From Rhizophagus irregularis (Eukaryota; Glomeromycota; Glomeromycetes; Glomerales; Glomeraceae): a DNA stretch of 64,000 nt. Positions within the stretch are counted from its first letter, which is position 1. Every line of letters begins with the position of its first letter. Shown piece after piece: positions 54,901 to 64,000 of the stretch. Below the pieces are notes generated by a model. It made no database searches and was not told the origin of the DNA. It worked only from the letters and a program-made list of their open reading frames with translations. Position numbers and translations under genes: made by a program. The stretch is from the NCBI RefSeq assembly GCF_026210795.1, contig NC_089457.1, positions 1,612,001 to 1,676,000 on the forward strand, written 5' to 3'.

Positions 54901-57900
54901 ACACGACTGGAGAAGGTGAAGAAACTGAAGTGGAAGGCAATGAATTAGTAATTAAAACATATTTGTTGTGATTAGCGGAAGTATTATTGATTTGGTAAAA
55001 TTCTTCCGTAATAGAAAGCATCAATTCCATTCCAGTTTTGGATGATGAAATTAAAGTGGAATCATCCATAAAGACCAAGTTGTTGATTCGTAGTCCACCT
55101 GAATTAGTCTCAGCCAAGGGATTAGATAAAGAGGGAGCGTGGAGTATATATGGATCCATCATTTCATTCTTAAGGACAGTCAATAAAGGGTCGATATATA
55201 TAACCAAAGTAAAGGAGAGATAACTTCGCCTTGATCTATACCAATGCGGACGCGGTAAGAAGGAGTAGTTCCATGAGCAGTGAAAACGCGATTAGAGCGT
55301 TTCATAAAAAGGGATAAGATAAATTTGGTAGCAGAAGCAGGAAGTTTAATGCGTTCTAAAGCGAAACGCAACATCTTGAGATCGACCGAGTCGAAAGCCT
55401 TTGAAATATCTTGTGAAAAGATCCAAAGCGGTGATTTGTTGACATGAGCATCATGGATAATAGATTCAAGAACGACAATAGGGTCGCGACAAGAACCACC
55501 AGGGAGACTGGCGAAGTTTCCTCCTTTAAGGACTTCATTTGAAGTCAAAATGGAAGCGAGACGATTATAAAAAAGTTTGACCAAAGATTTCCTAATTACT
55601 TCAAGTAGAGTAATAGGTCTGGTATTCTTGAGTTGACATTTCCATTCGTGAGGTTTCGGGATAGGGAAAACCATGGCTTGGCGCCACAAATCAGGAATAT
55701 CTGCAGTGCGAAGGCATGATTGGACCAGGATTAGAACCAAAGCGGAGGTGTTGGAACCCAAATGCTTAAGCATCTCATAAGTGATCGATAGAAGGACCAG
55801 GAGCTTTATCATTTGGCATCGAGGAGACCGTAGACAACCATTCTTCAAGGGTAGGAGGATCCAGTAAGGAATTGTAGATAGAAGAATCTACATCGTCCAT
55901 AGGACGATAAGCAGAAAACCATCTTTCAGGGAGAGCAAAAATATTATCAGGAGGAGATGATTTAACAGGTACAGAAGTCTGGAAGTGTTTAATAACAGCA
56001 TCATTGATATCGTGTGGGTCCGTCAATAGCTTGGGTTGTGTAGGGTGGTCAATAAAGACACGATCCAAAGTAATACGACGTCTTGTTCGTGAAAGGGCAG
56101 AATCAATAAATGTAGAAATGTCAGTTTCAAAATTATTATCCCTATCATCCAATTTAGCACGAATGGAGGAATCTTGAAAATCTTTTTCTTTAAGGAGAAG
56201 GAGGCCGTGCAGGGCACAGGAGATAGTCTTTAAGGATACTAATAAACATTTAAAATCGTCTTGCCTACATGTGGATAAAGAAGTAGGTAAAATAGAGGGA
56301 GAAGGAATAACCTTCTTATAAAGGTGAAGAATTTTTTGAAGTCGAATAAAATGAGTGGACCAAGTACGTTCATATCTATTATAATATGTGGAAGGATATT
56401 TGCACAATAAGCGTATCGAATGCAAAAGACAGCTGAGGAAACGATAATGTTGAGTTAAAGCTTCCAAATCCTTGGGCATCGTAGGTGTATGTTGATTACC
56501 AATCGTGACAGATGGAAGAGAAGCATTAGCAGCTTTCACAATACGGGAATGTAAATATTCGCATTGTTGATTGATGTGCCATGTTGAGAAGGTTGAAGGA
56601 GGAACGTCGCATAAGGAGTCAGTACGGGTAGAGAAGGAATCCCATTGTTGAGCAGTGACTGAATCAAATTTAAAAATGCGGCGAGTCCGTCGTTGAAGTT
56701 GTTTAGCATGAGCAACCTTGATAGACGCAACCAAGAGTGAATCATCAAAATATGTGATGACAGGATTATGGTCAGAAGAGCAGGTGTCGTGGGCGTCAAA
56801 TATGTAGGAAGTGAGAGCAAAGCTTTTTAACATCGGGCAAGACCAAATATAGTCTATACGAGTAACTTGGTCATCACGGTGAAAGGTGCCTAAGGAATCA
56901 GAAGCGTTAACAGGAATAGTTTCTTCATAACCATAAGATAAGAGGTGATATAGCAAACGATAAGCACGTTGAGAAGCAATGGAAGGACGATTAAAATAAA
57001 TAGGATAAAAAGTGTCTAGATGCATATTAAAATCGCCACAAATGGCATGATAAAAATTTTGTTGTCTAGTTTGCATCAACAATTGTAGAAGAAGGTCAAT
57101 AGATTCTGAGCGTAATTTAGAATCAGAAATAGGAGGAATGTATATAACAAAAATGCGTAGTTTAACGTTGCCTTTAAAATAAAGGTCAACAGATAAAATA
57201 CGCGAAGAATGTGAAACAAAATCTTGTACATGAGAAGCAAGGGATTTTTCAATAAAAAGGGACACGCCACCAGTAGATTTGACTTGTTTGGTGTTATCCA
57301 AATCAGATGAAAAGACAGTATAATTAGGAAGGCGTTTAGATAGAAAGTGAATTTGTTTAGGGGATAAATGGGTTAGAGGTACGATCCGAATTCTAAAAGA
57401 CCATCCGGATTGAATTCGGATGCTCATTAGCACATCCGGATTCAATCCGGATCGTCAAACTAATCTTAATTCTGGCCGAAATTGTAATTTTGGGCGAAAT
57501 TGAACGAGAGTTAGCTCTGCCTAAACTTTTAGTACTGGCCCAAGCTAACTATAATGCTGGTCAGAATTAAAAATCGGATCAATCCGTCAAAAATAATCGG
57601 ATACGGATATCCGATTTCAATTCGGATGAACGGATCAATCCGAATTGACCGGATTACGGATCGTAGCACTAAAATGGGTATCTACGATACCACCAAATGA
57701 AATATGTTTAAGATGGAAAAAATTTGAAATTTGTTCAATCTTAACTTGACTATTATGACGGAGACCATTAACATTAAAGGATGAAATATTAAAAGAATTG
57801 GGGAGAGGAGAAGAATTTAAAGTAGTAAACAAAGATTCATGTTCTGAAAATTTATAAATGTCTACAGGATTGGGTGGGTTGCGAACGAATATATCATTAT

Positions 57901-57916
57901 TAAAATTGTTTAACAT
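51989..57916 (-). pseudogene. LINE ORF2: endonuclease, reverse transcriptase, RNase H
   Basis: Endonuclease: NISSFNVNGLRHNSQVK near the start and SSDHNPVITYF (about 56760) hold the Asn and SDH motifs. RT: PIPKPHEWKCQLKNTRPITL, SQDISKAFDSVD, IDQGEVISPLLW and FMDDSTLISSS (catalytic DD). RNase H: CFYTDGSL, EIAAIHAAL, IYTDSQSAIDGL and KVKGHSGNFYNDYTDSLAN. A Cys motif near the end (LTCRSCLDSKEDFMHLFMCK, CxxC...H...C) is typical of LINE C-termini. Damage: MITE 57374-57671 (in frame as 306 bp with its duplication), a +1 frameshift near 55795, a -1 near 55200, TAA at 54143 and TAA at 52289; copy 2 has CAA at both stop positions. Confidence 0.85.
57374..57671. mobile_element. hAT-type MITE with ATCCGGAT repeats in LINE ORF2, 298 bp, duplication AAATGGGT
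   Basis: Ends TAGAGGTACGATCCG and the inverse of TAGTGCTACGATCCG; AAATGGGT at 57366-57373 and 57672-57679. ATCCGGATT / AATCCGGAT words are repeated near both ends. No ORF. Confidence 0.9.
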
Positions 57917-57963
57917 AAGAACACAATGATGATAAAGAATGGGGAAAAGAGTTCAGGAGTCAG

Positions 57964-60117
57964 TTAATGAGAAGGAGCTGAACCATCAGCTCGAGCGGAG
58001 GGAGATCCGCCAAGAGAAGCAATAAAACCTTGAATGGATCCTGTGAGCGATTGTAAAGTATCTTTGATCGCTTTTTGATCTTTGATAACTGAGTCCAATT
58101 CGTCTTGCGGGGAAGGGTTAAAGGTGGAAGCGGGAACAGAGTGCGAAGCTTTGGTAGGTGTAGATTGAGGGGAAGAGGATTCCTTTGGGCCAGATGACAA
58201 GGGAGCATTAGGATGCGGAATTAAGGTGCCAGTAGGTTCAGGAAAGTCTTCTTCCATTCGATTAGGATCGGAACTGACAACCGGTGTGGAGGGAGGATTG
58301 ATGCCTAAATGGGCTTCTATAGCAGAAAGCCGTTGGTTGTTTAGCTCAAGGGACGAAATGCGGGATTCGACACGAGCAACATCGTGTTGTAGAGTTTTCA
58401 AAACATTGAGAATTTTGAGAGCAGCCTCAAGGGCATTAGAAGAATTTGGGTCGGGGAGTGGAGCGCGAGCATTGGACGAAAACGAAACAGATCGATCTTT
58501 GCCTTTTTGATTGTTGGAGGACGTGCGTCCATGAGCAGAAGAAGAGGAACCAGCTGAACCAGAGGAGGAAGGGTTGTTATGCTTGTTATGATTATTATTA
58601 TTATTAGTGTTATTATTATTAGAACCATTGAAGCTGGAATTAGAACGTTGAGCAGAGGCAGAACAATCCCGAGATTTAAATCGAGATCAAGACCGAGAAT
58701 TATTACGCGGGATTCTTTGTTGAGCAGGTCTTTGGCCAATGTTGAAACGTTCTTTAAGGGCAGCAACAGGATCACGTGTACGTGAGCGACCACGATGCTG
58801 ATTGAGCGGGCAAGAGGTAAGAGCACAACCGAGTTTACCACATCTGTGGCAAAGAGCTTTCGAGTCATTGGATGTACCCCATTTAAGAGTATGACCTTGG
58901 AAACCAATAGTTTGTTCCATGGCGGCATCCATTGTAGCTTGGGAGTTGAAAGTAACGTAAGCCCAGGGCTTGGGTTTATATGAATTAAGGGAAAGAGGGA
59001 TGTTAATAGCTTTGGCCCCGTGTTCTTTAACCAAAGGAGCGAGATGGATATCTTTAGTATTAGCAGGGAGACCGGAGAGAATAGCAATGAATTCACGGCG
59101 AGCAGCCTTTTGATCCAAAGAGTAATGACATGGAGTTACACACAAACAAGTGGAAAAACAGTAGACTGCCCATTGGGTTGTAAAACGGGAGATAGCATCG
59201 GCATGATCATAGACAATGCGGGCTTGTTGCATCTTAGCACCTTTTCTTGAATAGAGATGAAGGGAGAGCAGATTGCCGAATTTCTTGAAGTAGGATTGGA
59301 GTTGAAGTTTCGTGATGAAGAACGGTATATCGGTGACTTGAATAGTATGGAGATCTTCATCAGATCGGAGTTGTTTGGGGTCGTACAAGTGGAATTGTAG
59401 GTCCGGAAATTCAGAGTGCGTACTGCCAACACACAAGTCACGAGCCTCCGCAGTGTGAAAATGAATGATAAGACGTTTAGCGTCCTTTGAACCAGTCATA
59501 CGAGCCCGACCAGTATATGATTTATAAGTTTCTAAGAACAGATTATTGACGGCATCAATGATTGCCTTATTAGTTTTAAGTTTCTCTAGAGTTTGGGGAG
59601 CGAAGTTGGGCGCAGCTGCAGCCAGGAAATCTTGACGATTAATGGTAATGGTGGGTGAGGGATCGACAGCCTGATCGGGCGATGTACCATCATTTACGTC
59701 CATATTAAGGGACGCGTTAGGGGATGAGTTATTTTCTTTGTTTCGAGGTGCATGAATAGACATGTTAGCTCCAGAGGACACGTCTTGGCCGGGCGCAGTA
59801 GGCGCAGCAGAATTATTCAGGGTAGAAGCTTGAGTATTTTCTTGGGCGGTGCTGCAGAAATTATTTTGTTGAGGAATAGCAATCGAAGTTGAACTAACTA
59901 AACCACCATCAGCCGGCGCGTCGGCAACGAAATCTTTATAGTCTTCATCCATAGAGTCTTTTGTAATAATACGGTAACATTTTTGAGAAGTGTTATCACT
60001 ATCAGAACCAGAGTTATCGGAGAGTTGTTTTTTGTTATTTTTCTTTTCTTGACGAGCAGCCTTATTACTATTAGGATTATAGCTGCCGCCACCTCTTCTA
60101 GCAAGGTTTCTAGACAT
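57964..60117 (-). pseudogene. LINE ORF1: RRM-like domains and zinc knuckle, one TGA
   Basis: About 717 codons from MSRNLARRGGGSYNPNSNKA. N-terminal 150 residues are polar and disordered. RRM-like segments: HTIQVTDIPFFITKLQLQSY ... KMQQARIVYDHADAI (about 255-320) and REFIAILSGLPANTKDIHLA ... PWAYVTFNSQATMDAAM (about 340-405). Zinc knuckle CHRCGKLGCALTSC (about 425-440). The reading stops at TGA 58689-58687 (Arg-rich context, so CGA is the likely ancestor) and stays open after it through Asn/Ser-rich repeats and a short coiled coil (DVARVESRISSLELNNQRLS) to TAA at 57964. It would bind LINE RNA to form the transposition RNP. Confidence 0.75.
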
Positions 60118-60230
60118 GTTAGAAGGTATGAGTTGGGTAAAATATAAGAATTATTAGTACGAAGATATATAAATTTTCTTTCCGAAAATTTTTGGTCAAT
60201 GGATCGGCGGTAAGAGTAGGCAGATCCTTA

Positions 60231-63200
60231 TCAGTCCTTATCAAGGCAAACATGGCATAGTAGCCTTTATCTTTATTAAATTTATTTAACGAACTTACAA
60301 AAATAAAATAAAATTTTCAAAGTACAAAAAAGAAAAATAAAATTAACTAAAAACAAAACTATATAGTCTCCAAAACAGTAATAAAGCTATAAAATTAATT
60401 CGAAAAGGAAAAAAATCGCATAACACTAAAACTATCCTGATCCCCCGCCTAGATATATTCCAACCTAAGAAGAAGCAACTATGCAAGCAAACCAACGAAC
60501 AATGCGCCCATTATTAAAATTGACACACCACCCTGCTAAAGCTGTTAGTAAGTTGCACCGTTAGACGACCCATAAAACCTGAATAGTGATTAAACTAAGG
60601 CAAACCATATTTCATCGAGTTCTTCAAATAATCAACGTCGGAGTCACGTGCGGTGTCGGAAAGGGTCGGAAGAGGTAAAGTTGAGAAAGGTAAATACGTG
60701 GACTTTGGCAAATTAGAAGGCCGAGAAAGTTTAAGTTTTTGAGTGATATTCATCGCGTCTTCCCATTTAGATTTATCATAGGAGCGCGGTAGCCAAATTC
60801 TTTTTCTGATCTTTTGGATAAAGTGATTGTGGATAGCAGAGATGACCTTTATCGCTGAGTTTCGTGAAATCAAAAGTTCTTTAAAAATTTCGACAAAGGA
60901 TTTTGGAAGGCAGCCACGGACAAGACTATATGAGGCCCAATTTGAAGAAGAAAAGGACCAACAAGGAAGAGATTTAAATTTGTTAATAATTATAGATGGA
61001 TCTTTTTTAACAAGATCACCAGCTTCTTGGAGTTTATCGATAAAGTGAGTTTGGTAGGAGAGGAGAATCTGTTCCATAGTGATTCATCTAAATTTGCACA
61101 TAAACAAGTGCATGAAATCTTCCTTGGAGTCGAGGCATGAACGACATGATAAAATGTCGATATACAAGTCCGGGCGAATTCTTTTAAGGTGTTCCAATGT
61201 AGGTAAATCTTCCAAAAAGAGTTTGAATTTGAAGGTGCGATGAGAGGAAGCATGAGCACGAGTAAAGGAGGCATCATGCTGAGGTTCAGAATTTAGTGAG
61301 AACCAGGTAAGATCCCAATCGATTATAAAATCTGAAATGGAAGATAAAGTAATGGTAAAATTAAAACGCAATAAACGCGTTAATCTATGCATCCACAGCA
61401 TCTGCGAATATTGCTTGAATAGGCGTCGAGGGTTGGATTCGCATAAAACATCATCATATTTTAATATAAAATCATGAGGAGAAACTTGATTCAGATCGGA
61501 AAGAAGAATTGCTGAAGAAGAAGTATGCGCAGAATTAGCCAAAGAGTCTGCGTAGTCATTATAGAAATTACCAGAGTGACCTTTCACTTTAACAGCTGTG
61601 ACGGATAAAGATTTTGATGAAATAAGATGTTCAATAATGGCCCAGAGTTCGAAATTGGTGGTCTTGTAATAAAGCCTACTATTGGAATAAGAAAAGGTAG
61701 CACATAGACGAAGACCATCTATGGCAGATTGAGAATCAGTATAAATAGTGACCGTTGAAGAAGGAGGAGTGACTGTCAGGGCAGCATGTATAGCGGCAAT
61801 TTCAGCTCTTGTAGAGGAAGGCCAATTGTGAATTATTCTATGAGCGTGGGCAGCGATAGATTGGAAAAAACCAGCGCCATTGAGGACTTGAACCCAAGAC
61901 CAACCCATTGAAACGTTAGGAGTGCCAAGGTTAATTAATGAACCATCGGTGTAAAAACAATAATGGTTGTCAGGAGGAGTCGCTAACGGAGAAGCAGCAA
62001 AAGCAAGAGGAGTAGCCGAGCCCAAAGAGGGAGGAAGAGAAGGAGAAGGAAGAGTAATCACATCTACTGGTGAAAAATTAGGTTGAAAGTCCAGACGACC
62101 ATGGTATGTTCTTACAGTCTCGTCAAGGTCCGCCCAAGTAAAAGGAGAAGTAATAATGGTAATGTCATGTCTAATACGCTCCTGCGTTGTTGGAAGAATT
62201 AAAGATCTAAGAGGAGAAAGTTTTGGGATGATACATAAAGGAGTAACATCTGTTGGATTGCGTTTAGTATGGGCAACCGGAACATGTTTAGAACAACCAG
62301 GGCAAGGAGTGAGCGTAATAACATCATTAGGTCGAGTCACACAATCAGAGGTCCAATGGACAATCTTGCAGGAATATTGTTGTTTGTTGAGTTGTTTTCC
62401 AAAAAGAGGAGAGCCATCTTCATCCAAAGTCACGATCCATTTCATGGATTTTCTAGAGGAACCGAAGGCTGGAACCAAGTCAATGTTTGAAGGGATAGCA
62501 TCAGAAGAGAATTGATCCAAGAGCAGAGAATTGGAATTTGGAACAGTGACGCATTGGTGAATGTCGTTGAACCATTTATGCGGGAAAACACGATGACCTT
62601 TCCTACTTGATAGATTGGATAGATAAACATTCCAAGTAATCATATGGGTTCCTTGAGGCGTAATAAATTGAGATAGGTAATAGAGTTGCAAACTTCTTAG
62701 ACGTCGGAAGTAAGACAAAAAAATTTTTGGAGTCATCACTTCAAACAAAGGCGTATGACCGTCAGATATAGTAAGGTCAGGCAAAGTTGAAAGTTGAGAA
62801 CGCGACAACTTGAAAGGAGTGGTGGTCAGGAGAGCAATAGTGTAAGCGATATAATCCTGTTTAAAAGCAAAAAGTTTAGACCATATAGTCCAATCTTTAA
62901 CTATCAAAGGGGAGATAGGAATTAAAAAAGAAAATTGAATTAAACGTAATCTATATAAAAACAAATTTTTCATAAAAAAAGAAGAAGAATTAGCTAATAA
63001 AAATAAATTAGTTAAATGCGTTTGTGATTGATGAAAAAATAAACTAATCAATCCCAAGCCTTGAGACAGAAACAAAATAGAATCAGGGAGTACGTGTGAA
63101 AAATTGGCCTTATGTTTAACCAAGGAACGGATACTACTAGTTGCCGAAGCACATTCAGATTCGGAGAGGTGGGTGACTTGCATACGGTATTCCAATTTTG

Positions 63201-64000
63201 GAATAAGGATGGTGTTGTGCAGATAAACAACTTGTTTTGCAGATAATTTGGCTGGGCGAACGGTGGTAGCGAAGGAATTGCATTCACGGGCAACTTGCTT
63301 CTTGACAAAATCACGAGAACCAGCGACATTGAACCAGACGCCCAAAAATCGGAAAGAGCTGTTCATGGAGATAGGCACAATAGAAATGGAAGGAACTTTG
63401 TTCAATCCAGATAATTGCAAGTCAAACACGACTGGAGAAGGCGAAGAAACTGAAGTGGGAGGCAATGAATTAGTAATCAAAACATATTTGTTGTGATTAG
63501 CGGAAGTATTATTAATTTAATAAAATTCTTCCGTAATAGAGAGCATTGATTCCATTCCAGATTTGGAGGACGAAATTAAAGTCGAATCATCCATAAAGAC
63601 CAAGTTGTTGATTCGTAATCCGTTTGAACTTGTCTCAGCCAAGGAATTAGATAAAGAAGGAGCATGAGATATATATGGATCCATCATTTCATTCTTAAGT
63701 ACAGTCAATAAAGGGTCTATATATATAACCCAAAGTAAAGGAGAGATAACTTCGCCTTGATCTATACCAATGCGAACACGGTAAGCAGGAGTAGTTCCAT
63801 GAGCAGTAAAAACGCGATTAGAGCGTTTCATAAAGAGGGATAAAATAAACTTAATAGCAGAAGCAGGAAGTTTAACGCGTTCTAAAGCGAAATGTAACAT
63901 CTTGAGATCAACCGAGTTGAAAGCCTTCGAAATGTCTTGCGAAAGGATCCAAAGCGGCGATTTGTTGACATGAGCATCATGGATAATAGATTCCAGAACG
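60231..64000 (-). mobile_element. LINE copy 2 (3' part; 5' end beyond the window)
   Basis: Same family as copy 1, about 95 percent alike by eye, same orientation, its 3' end (ATCAGTCCTTATCAAGG on plus) abutting the 5' end of copy 1. The visible part covers the 3' UTR, RNase H and most of RT. Confidence 0.85.
60540..64000 (-). pseudogene. LINE copy 2 ORF2 (partial), three nonsense changes
   Basis: One reading frame runs from the window edge (RT, SVDLKMLHFALERVKLP) to the end with no frameshift, unlike copy 1. RT DD motif FMDDSTLISSS, RNase H CFYTDGSL, IYTDSQSAIDGL and KVKGHSGNFYNDYADSL are present. Stops: TAA 63519-63517 (copy 1 CAA), TGA 61086-61084 (copy 1 CGC) and TAG 60597-60595 (copy 1 TGG). 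Confidence 0.8.

Larger units (their letters stand above)
51706..60222 (-). mobile_element. LINE copy 1 (nearly full length, defective)
   Basis: A minus-strand non-LTR retrotransposon with two ORFs: 5' UTR about 60222-60118, ORF1 60117-57964, ORF2 57916-51989, 3' UTR to about 51706. ORF2 has an apurinic-type endonuclease, RT and RNase H, the layout of Tad1/I-type LINEs. Defects: TGA in ORF1, a MITE in the endonuclease, two frameshifts and two TAA codons in ORF2. The tail ends in GATAAGGACTGAT. A second copy lies immediately upstream (60231 onward) in the same direction. Confidence 0.85.

Overview
The window looks like nuclear DNA of an arbuscular mycorrhizal fungus (Glomeromycotina, Rhizophagus-like). 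It is very AT-rich. Introns are short, with GTAAGT-type donors and TACTAAY-type branch sites, and most of the sequence is transposons inserted into one another. This assignment is inference from sequence character and protein style; no database was searched. No rRNA, tRNA or CRISPR array was found.

Layout. (1) 1-7.45 kb: remnants of host or lineage-specific genes, namely the tail of one ORF, a coiled-coil gene with one nonsense codon, and a five-exon gene joining an RRM to an Hsp20-like domain, plus minisatellites. (2) 7.46-17.1 kb: two hAT transposons. The first (7461-12705, 8-bp target duplication CCAATAAG) inserted into the end of the second (12710-17114), which had itself split a host gene (about 7040-7452 and 17115-18073). 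(3) 18-20.9 kb: repeats, a possible Pol III transcript and a gene remnant. (4) about 20.98-34.43 kb: a compact, intronless, less AT-rich virus-like block. It has a zinc-ribbon ORF, a chromodomain integrase, a coiled-coil/Gag/retropepsin-like polyprotein apparently joined by two -1 frameshift sites, an A32-like packaging ATPase, and an ORF with two NP-x-TGR motifs. A 6.4-kb DNA transposon (21742-28102) splits the integrase and a 293-bp MITE splits gag. (5) 34.455-51.601 kb: a third hAT element (8-bp duplication GTCTACAT) inserted in that block. It has two genes; one is split by a 5.5-kb CACTA-like element (36654-42179) and the other by a 5.0-kb MULE-like element (45548-50570) that carries an apparently intact 13-exon gene. 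(6) 51.7-64.0 kb: two head-to-tail copies of a LINE (ORF1 with RRM-like segments and a zinc knuckle; ORF2 with endonuclease, RT and RNase H), both on the minus strand and both with nonsense codons. The first also carries a 298-bp MITE.

Two patterns recur. Each DNA-transposon family has its own short motif repeated many times just inside its ends. Where related copies can be compared, premature stops are mostly C-to-T (or G-to-A) changes. The most unusual content is the Gag-protease/ATPase/integrase block and a tandem array of near-identical micro-exon plus intron units (40.62-41.19 kb).
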